Positions 34,183-43,127 are shown, numbered from the stretch's first letter. The stretch is DNA of 64,000 nucleotides from Methylobacterium sp. E-065 (GCF_022829605.1 NZ_JAKSYD010000149.1:1-64000); one strand, 5' to 3'. Numbers and translations: made by a program. The notes: generated by a model not told the origin, from the sequence alone.

Positions 34183-35289
34183 ATGATCGCCTACATCCTG
34201 CGTCGCATCGGCCTGATGATCCCGACCCTGCTGGGGATCATGCTGATCACCTTCACGATCATCCAGTTCGCCCCCGGCGGCCCGGTGGAACGGGTGCTGT
34301 CGCAGCTCCAGGGCCAGCGCGACGGGGCGATGTCCCGCGTGACCGGCGGCGGCGGCGATCTCGGCGGCGGCAGCCGGCCCGCGGGCAGTGGCGGCGAGGC
34401 GAGTTCGCGATATCGCGGCGCGCAAGGCTTGAGCCCGGAATTCATCGCCAAGCTGGAGAAGCAGTTCGGCTTCGATAAGCCGGCACCCGAGCGCTTCGCC
34501 AAGATGATCTGGGACTATGTCCGGTTCGATTTCGGCCGCAGCTATTTTCGCGACGTAACGGTGATCCAGCTCATCAAGGAGCGCCTGCCGGTCTCGATCT
34601 CGCTGGGCCTGTGGATGACGCTGCTGTCCTACGCGATCTCGATCCCCCTCGGCATCCGCAAGGCTGTGAAGGACGGCGAGCGGTTCGACCGCTGGACTTC
34701 TTTCGTGGTGATCATCGGCTACGCGATCCCGGGCTTCATGTTCGGGCTGATGCTGATCATCTTGTTCGCGGGCGGCTCGTTCTATCAGTGGTTCCCGCTG
34801 CGCGGCCTGACCAGCGAGGGATGGGAAGATTTTTCGACCTGGCACAAGGTGACCGACTACGCGTGGCACATGGTGCTGCCGCTGACCGCACTCGTGATCG
34901 GCGCCTTCGCGACCTCGACGCTTCTCACCAAGAACTCGTTCCTCGACGAAATTCGCAAGCAATACGTGCTGACCGCGCGGATGAAGGGGCTGTCGGAACG
35001 GCGGGTGCTTTACGGACACGTTTTCCGCAACGCGATGCTGATCGTGATCGCGGGTTTCCCCGGGGCCTTCATCTCGGCCTTCTTCACCGGCTCGCTGCTG
35101 ATCGAGACGATTTTTTCGCTGGATGGGCTCGGGGAACTGTCGTTCCGGGCGATCGTCGGGCGCGACTACCCGGTGGTGTTTGCCACGCTCTACATCTTCT
35201 CGTTGCTTGGGCTGGCGGTGAACCTGCTGTCCGACCTGATCTATGTCTGGATCGACCCACGGATCGACTTTTCCGCGCGGGCGACATGA
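34183..35289 (+). CDS. yejB: ABC transporter permease YejB
   Basis: 368 residues from the ATG at 34183, four bases after copy 2 of yejA. Inner-membrane permease of the peptide importer with six membrane helices: MIAYILRRIGLMIPTLLGIMLITFTIIQFAPGG opens it in the usual way for DppB/OppB/YejB. A hydrophilic insert of about 45 residues rich in Gly and Ser (40-85) is normal for alphaproteobacterial YejB. The EAA loop that contacts the ATPase is in TARMKGLSERRVLYGHVFRNAML. The partners yejE and yejF, which should follow, are absent. Confidence 0.93.
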   Translation: MIAYILRRIGLMIPTLLGIMLITFTIIQFAPGGPVERVLSQLQGQRDGAMSRVTGGGGDLGGGSRPAGSGGEASSRYRGAQGLSPEFIAKLEKQFGFDKPAPERFAKMIWDYVRFDFGRSYFRDVTVIQLIKERLPVSISLGLWMTLLSYAISIPLGIRKAVKDGERFDRWTSFVVIIGYAIPGFMFGLMLIILFAGGSFYQWFPLRGLTSEGWEDFSTWHKVTDYAWHMVLPLTALVIGAFATSTLLTKNSFLDEIRKQYVLTARMKGLSERRVLYGHVFRNAMLIVIAGFPGAFISAFFTGSLLIETIFSLDGLGELSFRAIVGRDYPVVFATLYIFSLLGLAVNLLSDLIYVWIDPRIDFSARAT

Positions 35290-35300
35290 AGACCTTTTAG
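35286..35300 (+). pseudogene. Possible remnant of the yejE start (ATG AAG ACC TTT TAG)
   Basis: An ATG overlaps the yejB stop codon (ATGA), the usual coupled start of yejE, but only four codons follow before TAG, after which the sequence turns AT-rich. The simplest reading is that yejE-yejF were lost and only the start survives. Four codons cannot prove homology; the position alone suggests it. Confidence 0.35.
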
Positions 35301-35514
35301 ATTATTTGCATGCAAATGTAGGATGTGGTACGCGTAAAATTATTCCAGATTAGGTAGAAATAAAAAATTTCATCTCGATCCCGGCCCCTTCAACCTGCAT
35401 CTGCTGGGCTGACTTAGATCGTCTTTGCTGGCAATAATACCGCAGGCCCGATCCTGAGCTGCACCTTTAGGCAAACGGATCGGGGTACTGTTTTCCGGCG
35501 CGGGCTCATCGTCG
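35301..35514. other. AT-rich intergenic segment with 14-base perfect palindrome
   Basis: Just after the truncated yej operon base composition falls sharply for about 90 bases (for example TAAAATTATTCC and AAATAAAAAATTTC). It contains the perfect palindrome ATTTGCATGCAAAT at 35304-35317. No gene or ribosome binding site was found. It probably marks the junction with the segment that carries the flavoprotein gene, and may also act as its promoter. Confidence 0.5.
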
Positions 35515-36942
35515 ATGTTTGACCAGGACGAAACGACGAAATCCGAGCCGCGTCATCATCCGATCGCCGTCATCGGAGCAGGCTTCAGCGGTACGATGGC
35601 GGCGGTACAGTTGCTCGCGCGCTTGCCACAGCACCAGCCGGTTCTGTTGTGTGAACGCGCGGAGCGCTTCGGCAGCGGTCGCGCCTACTCAACCGAGAAC
35701 CCCGACCACCTGCTCAACGTGCGCGCCGCCAACATGAGCGCCTATCCCGACCGGCCGTCTCATTTCGAAGACTGGCTCCTGGAGATCGGCGAGGGTGAGA
35801 TGGGAGCCGGCGCCAGCGACCCTGCGATCGGGCATGGCCGCGATGGCATCCGGCAGACCCCGGCTGGGACCTTCGCGGCACGCGGGCTGTACGGAGATTA
35901 TCTAGCGGGAATTCTGACCGAAGCGATGACAAGCGGTACGCCGCCGCGCCTGCACCTGCTCAACGACCTGATCATCGACATCGTGCCGGACGAGAACCGT
36001 CTGGTCCTGGTTGCCGAGGGCGGCCAACGCGTCGAAGTCGCCGGTGCGGTGCTGGCGATGGGCAACCTTGCCCCGCCCCATGAACCGGCAAGCCGCTTCC
36101 GTGTAGATCCGTGGCGTCCAGAGCCATACGGACGGCTGCATCCCGATCATCCGGTTCTCATCATCGGCACCGGTCTCAGCATGGTCGACGCGGTGATCAG
36201 TCTTCGGCGCCACGGCTTTTCCGGACAGATCTTCGCGCTCTCGCGGCGGGGTCAGATCCCGGCCGTCCATGAACGCACTGATCCCTGGCCGCGTCCGGAC
36301 TTCACCGCCGCCGAAGCCCGCTCACTCAACCGGCTTCTGGCCCGGATTCGTCGGGAAGTCGCCTCTGCGGCTCAAGCTGGTATCGGCTGGCGTGGGGTGA
36401 TCGACGCCTTGCGGCCGGTCACGGACGCCCTGTGGCTCGGACTTCCGCAAGCCGACAAGGCCCGATTCCTGCGCCATCTCCGCCCGTTCTGGGACACGCA
36501 TCGGCACCGCGCCGCGCCGCCCGTGGGAGCCGCCATCGCCCGCGAGATCAAAGCCGGCGCTCTGCAGATTCAGGCCTGCAAGCTGGTGGCGATCGAGGAT
36601 CAGGCAGGCGAAGCCCGTGTCATTTACCGTCCGCGGGGTGCATCCGAACGCAAGACCCTCGGTGTGCAGCTCATCCTCGATGTTCGCGGCGTCGGTCGTG
36701 TTGCCGATACGGCCGACCCGCTCCTGCGCAATCTGATCGGTCGCGGCCTTGTACAAGCCGGCCCGTTCGGCCTGGGCCTCGCCGTGCGTCCCGATCTGAC
36801 GGTCATGGGCGCTTCCGGCACTCCAGCGCGCCTCTGGACGCTGGGCCCGCTGCTCCGCGGCGCATACTGGGAATGCACGGCCGTGCCGGATATCCGCAAC
36901 CAAGCCGTCGACCTGGCCCAGTCCGTCGCGGCAACGCAGTGA
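35515..36942 (+). CDS. FAD/NAD(P)-binding protein (NAD_binding_9 type)
   Basis: 475 residues, ATG at 35515, without a clear ribosome binding site. N-terminal dinucleotide fold PIAVIGAGFSGTMAAVQLLARL followed by VLLCERAERFGSGRAYSTENPDHLLNVRAANMSAYPDRP, the signature of the FAD-NAD(P)-binding family related to E. coli YdhS; a second nucleotide motif is HPVLIIGTGLSMVDAVISLRRHG. Substrate unknown; members occur in siderophore, sulfur and nitrite-related contexts. The gene and its flanks are less GC-rich than the rest of the window and occupy the place where yejEF would be, so horizontal gain is likely. Confidence 0.82.
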   Translation: MFDQDETTKSEPRHHPIAVIGAGFSGTMAAVQLLARLPQHQPVLLCERAERFGSGRAYSTENPDHLLNVRAANMSAYPDRPSHFEDWLLEIGEGEMGAGASDPAIGHGRDGIRQTPAGTFAARGLYGDYLAGILTEAMTSGTPPRLHLLNDLIIDIVPDENRLVLVAEGGQRVEVAGAVLAMGNLAPPHEPASRFRVDPWRPEPYGRLHPDHPVLIIGTGLSMVDAVISLRRHGFSGQIFALSRRGQIPAVHERTDPWPRPDFTAAEARSLNRLLARIRREVASAAQAGIGWRGVIDALRPVTDALWLGLPQADKARFLRHLRPFWDTHRHRAAPPVGAAIAREIKAGALQIQACKLVAIEDQAGEARVIYRPRGASERKTLGVQLILDVRGVGRVADTADPLLRNLIGRGLVQAGPFGLGLAVRPDLTVMGASGTPARLWTLGPLLRGAYWECTAVPDIRNQAVDLAQSVAATQ

Positions 36943-36999
36943 CAGTCTGGGTTACTGTGACCCCTGCGAGGACGTGAGAGTCGTTCCCAATCAGGTCAC

Positions 37000-37788
37000 T
37001 CAGCGCCCAGGGCGCACACCCAGAACCCGCGCCACGGTCAGGCGCAGAGCCTGGGCGCTCCGATACCCCACCGCCGCCGCCACGGCAGCGGGCGCCCGTC
37101 CCTCGGCGGTGAGCGCCAGCGCGCGGATCACCCGGGCGCGGGCCCGCCAATCGCCGAAGCTCAGGCCCGTTTCCGTGCGAAAGCCCCGGGTCAGCGTGCG
37201 CCGGCTCGCCCCAGCGCGGTCGGCCCAGGCGTCGAGGTCGTCCTCCGAGGCCGGATCCTCGATCAGACCCAGGCAGACCCGGCGCAGGCGCGGATCGCGC
37301 GGCAGCGGCAGCGTGAGCGGCGTCGCGGGCGCGCGGGCGATCTCGTCGACCACCAGGGCCGCGAGATGGCCGCCGCGGCCGTCCTCCGTGTAGAGCACCG
37401 GCTCCTCGGCCAAAGCCGTCAGGGCTGCCGCGAGGAGCCGCGACACCGCGATCACACGGCAGCCCGTCGGGAAGCCCACGACCGCGGCGGGATCGAGATA
37501 CGCTGAGCACATCGACACCGCGCCGTGGGTCGCCACCGCGTGCGGCAGGCGTGGCGGAATCCACAGAGCATGGCCCTCCGGTACGACCCAGGTGCCATCC
37601 TCCGCCGAAGCCATCATCAGGCCCGCGGTCGCGTAGAGGAGTTGCGCCCGCGGGTGGAAATGCCGGTCAAGCACCATCCCGGCCGCATAGGCCTTGGGCA
37701 TCACCGCGACCGCGCGTGGCACGTCCTGATAGTCAGCCGCATTTGTGGATCGCCCGACGTGGGATGAAAACGGCCCGTTCGCATACAT
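37000..37788 (-). CDS. AraC-family transcriptional regulator
   Basis: 262 residues, ATG start. N-terminal cupin sensing domain (AAGMVLDRHFHPRAQLLYATAGLMMASAEDGTWVVPEGHALWIPPRLPHAV) and C-terminal double helix-turn-helix (LDAWADRAGASRRTLTRGFRTETGLSFGDWRARARVIRAL then GRAPAAVAAAVGYRSAQALRLTVARVLGV). Divergent from the MFS exporter gene with 62 bases between starts, an arrangement in which the regulator usually controls the exporter. The inducer is unknown. Confidence 0.92.
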   Translation of the reverse strand: MYANGPFSSHVGRSTNAADYQDVPRAVAVMPKAYAAGMVLDRHFHPRAQLLYATAGLMMASAEDGTWVVPEGHALWIPPRLPHAVATHGAVSMCSAYLDPAAVVGFPTGCRVIAVSRLLAAALTALAEEPVLYTEDGRGGHLAALVVDEIARAPATPLTLPLPRDPRLRRVCLGLIEDPASEDDLDAWADRAGASRRTLTRGFRTETGLSFGDWRARARVIRALALTAEGRAPAAVAAAVGYRSAQALRLTVARVLGVRPGR

Positions 37789-37850
37789 ATCCGGCCCGAC
37801 ACCTCCATCGGGTCAGGCTATCAGGGTCCGATCCTGGAGGATACGCCGCG

Positions 37851-39047
37851 ATGGATTCGGACACCCTGTCCCGCCGCACCCTGCGCTTCGTCAACGTCGC
37901 GCACGCCCTCGACCACTTCGTGCTGCTGATCTATCCGACCGCGGTGATCGCCATCGCGAGCCAGACGGGGCTCGGCTACGGCGAGTTGATCGGGCTTGCC
38001 ACCGGCGCTTTCGTGGCCTTCGGCTTGTGCTCGCTGCCGATGGGATCGCTCGCCGACCGGTTCGGCCGCCGCACCATGCTGGCGGTGTTCTTCTTCGGTT
38101 ACGGCCTGTCGTGCCTCGGCGTCGCCACCGCCTCGACGCCGCTCGCCTTCGCACTCTGGCTCTGCGTGCTCGGAGTGGCCTCGGCGATCTATCATCCGGT
38201 CGGCTCGGCCATGCTGGTGACCCATGCCCGGCGACTGGGCCGCGACCTCGGGCTCAACGGCGTCTGGGGCAATTTCGGCGCAGCCTCGGCCTCCGGCGTC
38301 ACGGCGCTGCTCGCGGCGACCGTCAGTTGGCGCGCGGCCTTCGTAGTGCCGGGCCTGATCTGCCTCGCCTGCGGGACCGCGTTCCTAGCGCTGGTGCCGG
38401 GCGACGGCGACGCGGCGGGGAAGAAGGCCGGCGGCGCCGCCGTGCTCCCGGTGACGAGGCCCTGGGCCCTGATGGCGATGTTCGCCCTGGCGATCTTCGC
38501 GGGCGGCCTGACCTTCAACCTGACCACGATCAGCCTGCCCAAGGTGATCGACGAGGGGGTCGGCCACGCCCTGCCGCTGGCGCTCACCGGCTCGATCGCT
38601 ACCGTGGTGTTCCTGTTCGGCGCGCTGATGCAGCTTGCCATGGGCCGCCTGATCGACCGCTACAGCTTGCCGGCCCTGTTCGTAGCGTTGTCGGTGTTGC
38701 AACCGCTCGGCCTCGGGATCGCGGCGTTCAACACGGGCCTGCCGCTGCTCGCGGGGCTCGTGATCGCCATGACGGCCATCTACGGGCAGGTGGTGATCAA
38801 CGACGCCATGATCGCGCGCTACGTGCCCGCCGCCTACCGTGCCCGGGCCTACAGCGTGCGCTACTTCGTGGGCTTCACGGCGAGCGGCTTCGTGGTGCCG
38901 GCGATCGCGCTGCTGCACGACCGCGGCGGCTTCGGGCTGGTGCTGGGCGTAGCCTCGGCCTGCGGCGCGGTGGTCTGGCTCTCGGCGATCGGCTTCCTGA
39001 AGCTGACGCAGGCAGCCGACCGGCCCGCCTTGGCCGCCGCTGAGTAG
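37851..39047 (+). CDS. MFS transporter
   Basis: 398 residues from the ATG at 37851 with CTGGAGG eight bases upstream. Twelve predicted membrane helices; the MFS loop 2-3 motif is GSLADRFGRRTMLAVFFFGYG. The N-terminus FVNVAHALDHFVLLIYPTAVIAIASQTGLGYGELIGLATGAF resembles the fosmidomycin-resistance-like group of exporters. Probable proton-driven efflux of a small molecule, likely controlled by the divergent AraC regulator. Followed after 64 bases by an acetyltransferase gene on the same strand. Confidence 0.9.
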   Translation: MDSDTLSRRTLRFVNVAHALDHFVLLIYPTAVIAIASQTGLGYGELIGLATGAFVAFGLCSLPMGSLADRFGRRTMLAVFFFGYGLSCLGVATASTPLAFALWLCVLGVASAIYHPVGSAMLVTHARRLGRDLGLNGVWGNFGAASASGVTALLAATVSWRAAFVVPGLICLACGTAFLALVPGDGDAAGKKAGGAAVLPVTRPWALMAMFALAIFAGGLTFNLTTISLPKVIDEGVGHALPLALTGSIATVVFLFGALMQLAMGRLIDRYSLPALFVALSVLQPLGLGIAAFNTGLPLLAGLVIAMTAIYGQVVINDAMIARYVPAAYRARAYSVRYFVGFTASGFVVPAIALLHDRGGFGLVLGVASACGAVVWLSAIGFLKLTQAADRPALAAAE

Positions 39048-39111
39048 CCCGGCGGTTTGCGGGTCGGGCCCTGCGCTGCTACGCGGCGGCCATTCGATCC
39101 GAAAGCGCCCC

Positions 39112-39615
39112 GTGACCGCCTTGTCCCTCGTCATCCGGCCCGAGCAGCCGGAGGACGCCCCCGCCATCGAGCGCCTCCAGGCCCGAGCCTTCGGCCCCGG
39201 CCGCTTCGCCCGAACCGCCTATCGGCTGCGCGAGGGCGCGGCCGAGCGGATGGATCTCGGCGTCACCGCGTGGGTGGGCAGCTTCCTGGTCGGTTCTGTG
39301 CGGATGGGCCCGGTGCGAGACGGTGCGATGCCCTTCGTGATGCTCGGGCCGCTCGCGGTCGATCCGAGCTTCGAAGGCCGCGGCATCGGCGGCACCCTCA
39401 CCCGCGCGGCGATCGACGCGGCGCGGCAGGCGGGCGACGGGCTGGTGATCCTGGTGGGGGATGCGCCCTACTACAGCCGCTTCGGCTTCGATCCGGTCCC
39501 ACCGGGGCGGCTGACCCTGCCGGGCCCGGTCGATCCGGCACGCCTGCTCTGGCTGGAGCTGATCGAGGGTTTTCGCGACGGTGTCGCCGGCCCGGTCGAG
39601 GCGATCCGAGCCTGA
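39112..39615 (+). CDS. GNAT-family N-acetyltransferase
   Basis: 167 residues from a GTG at 39112. The acetyl-CoA fold is shown by SLVIRPEQPEDAPAIERLQARAFGPGRF at the start, MLGPLAVDPSFEGRGIGGTLTRAAIDAARQAG (motif A with the pyrophosphate loop GRGIGG) and LVGDAPYYSRFGFDPVPPG. The YYSRFGF segment places it with YhbS-like predicted acetyltransferases. Substrate unknown. Confidence 0.88.
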   Translation: MTALSLVIRPEQPEDAPAIERLQARAFGPGRFARTAYRLREGAAERMDLGVTAWVGSFLVGSVRMGPVRDGAMPFVMLGPLAVDPSFEGRGIGGTLTRAAIDAARQAGDGLVILVGDAPYYSRFGFDPVPPGRLTLPGPVDPARLLWLELIEGFRDGVAGPVEAIRA

Positions 39616-39621
39616 CAACGG

Positions 39622-39727
39622 GATCCCAAAGGGCCGAGGCCCTTGGGCGGGTTGTCAGGGCAGCGCCATCACGTGCCTTCGCAGGGCTCTGCCCTGCACC
39701 CGCGAAAGGTCTCGACCTTTCGAAACC
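39622..39727. repeat. Intergenic palindromic repeats
   Basis: Three inverted repeats fill the space between two convergent genes: CCCAAAGGGCC/GGCCCTTGGG at 39627-39649, GGGCAG/CTGCCC with GCAGGGCTCTGCCC around 39657-39698, and CGAAAGGTC/GACCTTTCG around 39703-39721. They could terminate both genes, but the form is that of the dispersed palindromes common in Methylobacterium intergenic DNA. The inner limits are approximate. Confidence 0.5.
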
Positions 39728-39734
39728 ATGACGG

Positions 39735-40916
39735 TCACGCCCGTCGCAGCGCCAGGGCGGCGATCAGCCCGGCTGCAAGCAGCGCCAGCGCCACCGGCGT
39801 CGCCGAGGTGGCGGGCCACGCGGAGGCGGCCGCCGTGAAGATGGCCCCGAAGCTCATCTGCGTGAAGCCGTAGAGGCTGGAGGCCGAGCCAGCCGCGTGC
39901 GGATCGACGTTCATCAGCCCGGCCACCGCGTTGGGGCTGAGCAGGCCGACGCCGACCGCGTAGGCGAAGAGCGGCACGATCAGGCTGACGACACCGAGCA
40001 TCCCGGTCCGGTCGACCACCAGCAGGGTCAGAGCCGCCGCGATGCAAAGGATGTTGCCGCGCCGCGCCGCCTTCCGGATCGGCACCCGCGCGGCCAGCCG
40101 GCTGGCCAGCACCGCGCCGCCGACCATGCCGAACACCACGATGAGGCAATCGAACCCGACCTCCTGCGACGAGCGTCCGAGGCGGTCCACGAGCAGGAAC
40201 GGCGCCACCGCCAGGAAGGCGTAGAGGCTGGTGCCGCCGCAGGCCCCCGCCACGAGATAGGCGCGAAAAACCGGGACTCGCACGAGCCGCAGGTAGCCGG
40301 CCAACACAGCGACAAAGCCGGGCAGCGCCACCTTGTGCCGGTTGGTCTCAGGCAGGGTGAACACCACCAGCGCGCCGAGCACTGCAACGAGGCCGGCCAG
40401 CACCACGAACACCGCCCGCCAGCCGAAGGCCTCGTTGACCACACCGCCAATGGCGGGCGCCAGCGCAGGGGTGAGCGTCATCGCGGTGGTGAGGATCGCC
40501 AGCTTGCGGGCGGCATCCTCGCGGGTGGAGACGTCGCGCACCATGGCGCGACCGATCACCAGCGAGCCGCAGGCGCCGAGTGACTGGAGCACCCGCGCCA
40601 CGAGCAGCACGCCGATATTCGGCGCCGGGATCGCCAGCAGCAGCCCGGCAAGGTAGAGGCCGAGCCCGCCGATCAGGATCGGCCGCCGTCCGTACCGATC
40701 CGAGAGCGGACCATAGAGGAGTTGACCGCCCGCGAGGCCAATCAGGTAGACCGTGATGGTGAGTTGCGCACCGGCCGCATTGGTGCCGAGATCGACCGCG
40801 ACGGCCGCGAGCGCCGGCACGAAGATGTGCAGCGCCACCGTTCCGGTCATGGTCACGGCGACGAGCAGTGGGAGGGGCGCCCGGCGCTCCTGCCCATCGG
40901 GACTTCGGTCAGCCAA
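39735..40916 (-). CDS. Bcr/CflA-type multidrug efflux MFS transporter
   Basis: 393 residues, ATG start. Twelve membrane helices with the drug-resistance transporter pattern: LHIFVPALAAVAVDLGTNAAGAQLTITVYLIGLAGGQLLYGPLSDRYGRRPILIGG (loop 2-3 motif and motif of helix 1) and RVLQSLGACGSLVIGRAMVRDVSTREDAARKLA (motif C region of the Bcr/CflA family). Inner-membrane proton antiporter that exports toxic compounds such as bicyclomycin or sulfonamides in relatives; the natural substrate here is unknown. Convergent with the acetyltransferase gene. Confidence 0.92.
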   Translation of the reverse strand: MADRSPDGQERRAPLPLLVAVTMTGTVALHIFVPALAAVAVDLGTNAAGAQLTITVYLIGLAGGQLLYGPLSDRYGRRPILIGGLGLYLAGLLLAIPAPNIGVLLVARVLQSLGACGSLVIGRAMVRDVSTREDAARKLAILTTAMTLTPALAPAIGGVVNEAFGWRAVFVVLAGLVAVLGALVVFTLPETNRHKVALPGFVAVLAGYLRLVRVPVFRAYLVAGACGGTSLYAFLAVAPFLLVDRLGRSSQEVGFDCLIVVFGMVGGAVLASRLAARVPIRKAARRGNILCIAAALTLLVVDRTGMLGVVSLIVPLFAYAVGVGLLSPNAVAGLMNVDPHAAGSASSLYGFTQMSFGAIFTAAASAWPATSATPVALALLAAGLIAALALRRA

Positions 40917-41043
40917 GGGGTCCTACGCGGGTTTCAATCCGGCAGGATGCCGGGGTGCAGCCCAGGAGCAAGGGTTGCGCCCAACGCCATGCCGGCGGAA
41001 CGCGGCTGACAGGCGGAAGCCGGGATGCGCCCGGCCGGGCCCG

Positions 41044-42030
41044 TTACTCCTGCTTCGGAAGCGGCTGCGGGGTCGGCAGCGGCGCGTTCATATCCTTGGT
41101 CGGACCCCCGACCTCGAGATCCTTGGCCTTGTCGACCGCCTCGGGATCGGCCTTCGCAGCCGGCTCCTTGGCGACTGGCGCCGACGGGGCGGTCGGCTCG
41201 GCGGGGATGATGCTCGAAGGCTGGCCCTGCTGGTCGCTGTCATGGGCGCTGGCGGGCGGCGACGGGGCGTTGCGGTCGCTGGACTCGCTCGGCGCACGCG
41301 GGCTGCCCGGGGACTTCTGCTCGACCGGTTTGGCGGTGCTGGTATCGGCGGGCTTCGCCGGGCTGTCCTTGCCCTCGGAGGGCTTGGACGCGGCCGGCTG
41401 TGCAGCCGTCGGCTTGTCGGCCGGTGCGGCGGCCGGCTTCTCTTCAGTCTTTGCAGCCGCCGGGGTCGCCGCAGGCGGCGCCTCGGACTTCTCGACGGCC
41501 GGCAGCGGCTTCGGAGTTTCCGCGTTCGTGCGCAGGTAGGCGATGACGTTGGCGCGCTCCTGGGGCGAGGCGATGCCGGCGAAAGCCATCTTGGTGCCCT
41601 TCACGTAGCCCTTCGGGTTCGCCAGGAACTCGTCGAGATCCGCATAGGTCCAGGCGCCGCCCTTCTCCTTCAAGGCCGCCGAGTACTCGAAGCCCGCATG
41701 CGCGCCCTTCGGCCGCTCAACCACCCCGTACAGGGCGGGGCCGACCTTGTTCGGGCCGTCCTTCTCGAAATTGTGGCAGGCATGGCAGGCCTTGGTGCCG
41801 GCCTCGCCTTTCTCGACATTGGCGCTCGCGAGCCGGACCGCGATCGGCTCGACCTTGGCCTCCGGCGCAGCGTTGGCGGCGGCCTCCGGCTGTGGCTCGG
41901 GCAGGTCGTAGCCGGCCTTGCCTGCCGGTTTTGGATGGTAGATCAATTCGGCGACGAAACCCGATCCGGCCGCGAACAGCAGGGCGCCGAGGACAGCGCC
42001 CAGGACTTTGTTCACCTCGAACGAGTTCAT
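41044..42030 (-). CDS. Membrane-anchored class I cytochrome c with long Pro/Ala/Lys tail
   Basis: 328 residues from the ATG at 42030, with GAAGAG just upstream. An uncleaved membrane anchor (GAVLGALLFAAGSGFVAELIY, about 11-31) is followed by a linker and one c-type haem domain: CHACH (82-86) binds haem and Met148 in GTKMAF is the distal ligand. The domain resembles CycM/cytochrome c552 that carries electrons from the bc1 complex to terminal oxidases. Residues 171-328 are a low-complexity tail of Pro, Ala, Lys, Glu and Ser, about as long as the rest of the protein. Such a tail is not usual for CycM and could cross the periplasm. Divergent from kdsB. Confidence 0.9.
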   Translation of the reverse strand: MNSFEVNKVLGAVLGALLFAAGSGFVAELIYHPKPAGKAGYDLPEPQPEAAANAAPEAKVEPIAVRLASANVEKGEAGTKACHACHNFEKDGPNKVGPALYGVVERPKGAHAGFEYSAALKEKGGAWTYADLDEFLANPKGYVKGTKMAFAGIASPQERANVIAYLRTNAETPKPLPAVEKSEAPPAATPAAAKTEEKPAAAPADKPTAAQPAASKPSEGKDSPAKPADTSTAKPVEQKSPGSPRAPSESSDRNAPSPPASAHDSDQQGQPSSIIPAEPTAPSAPVAKEPAAKADPEAVDKAKDLEVGGPTKDMNAPLPTPQPLPKQE

Positions 42031-42361
42031 GCTCTTCTCGCGTCTCGGCCCGGCCCTGTCGCGCACCTGACATGGGCGAGCGAGTTCGAACGCCGGACAT
42101 TGGAAGATTTCGAGGTTGCCTTAGCCGTTCAGAGCGGTTCCTGACAATGCCGCCGACGACCCCCGCGTCGCTCCGGCGCAGAATTGTGCAATCGAATCGT
42201 CAAGCTTGTCACCGGGCGGCATCTTTTCGCCGATGCGGTGTCCCGGCCGAGGGATCGACGAGGGGACGACAACCGGAAGCCGGCCTGTTAAGCAGCCCGC
42301 CCGCACGCGGGCGGGGCTGTTCGACCCGCGCCACAGGTGCGAATCGTCGGGTCCGAACGCG
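42031..42361. other. Divergent promoter region, 331 bases
   Basis: Separates the cytochrome gene (minus) from kdsB (plus). A GC-rich hairpin AGCCCGCCCGC/GCGGGCGGGGCT is at 42294-42318, some 45 bases before kdsB; it is not followed by T and is more likely a leader hairpin or repeat than a terminator. No small gene found. Confidence 0.45.
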
Positions 42362-43105
42362 ATGTCCGATCCCCTGGTCCTGATTCCGGCGCGCCTCGCG
42401 GCGACCCGGCTCCCCGACAAGCCGCTGGCCGACATCGCCGGCGAGCCGATGATCGTCCATGTCTGGCGCCGAGCCGTCGAGGCCGGGATCGGCCCCGTGG
42501 TGGTGGCCACCGACACGGCGGAGATCGCCCGGGTCGTGGAGGCCGTGGGCGGCCTCGCGGTGATGACCCGCTCCGACCACCCGTCCGGCTCCGACCGGCT
42601 GGCCGAGGCGCTGGATATCGTCGATCCGGAGGGGCGCCACGACGTGGTCGTCAATGTGCAGGGCGACCTGCCGACCATCGATCCGGCGATCATCGGCGCT
42701 TCGATCCTGCCGCTCGCCGACCGGACCGTCGACATCGTGACGCTCTGCGCGCCGATCACCGATCCGCACGAGGCCGACAACCCGAACGTCGTGAAGCTGG
42801 TCGGCCACGCGGTTGGACCCGGGCGGCTGCGCGCCCTCTATTTCACCCGCGCCCGCGCGCCCTGGGGCGACGGGCCGCTCTGGCACCATATCGGCCTTTA
42901 CGCGTACCGCCGGACCGCGCTCACCCGCTTCGTCGCCCTGCCGCCGGGGGAGCTTGAGCTGCGCGAGAAGCTGGAGCAGCTCCGGGCGCTGGAGGCCGGC
43001 ATGCGCATCGACGCCGTAATCGTGGACGACCTGCCGCTGGGCGTCGACACCCCCGCCGACCTGGAGCGCGCCCGCGCCCTGCTCCAGGGCCGACGCCTGA
43101 ACTGA
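42362..43105 (+). CDS. kdsB: 3-deoxy-manno-octulosonate cytidylyltransferase
   Basis: 247 residues from the ATG at 42362 ([25 protein letters not shown]). Activates Kdo as CMP-Kdo for lipid A-core synthesis. The nucleotide-binding motif [62 protein letters not shown] and [37 protein letters not shown] are all in place. One difference: the common QGDEP reads QGDLP here. Followed after 22 bases by pheA on the same strand, the usual kdsB-pheA order of Rhizobiales. Confidence 0.96.
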   Translation: MSDPLVLIPARLAATRLPDKPLADIAGEPMIVHVWRRAVEAGIGPVVVATDTAEIARVVEAVGGLAVMTRSDHPSGSDRLAEALDIVDPEGRHDVVVNVQGDLPTIDPAIIGASILPLADRTVDIVTLCAPITDPHEADNPNVVKLVGHAVGPGRLRALYFTRARAPWGDGPLWHHIGLYAYRRTALTRFVALPPGELELREKLEQLRALEAGMRIDAVIVDDLPLGVDTPADLERARALLQGRRLN

Positions 43106-43127
43106 TCGCCTGACGAACCTTCGAGCC

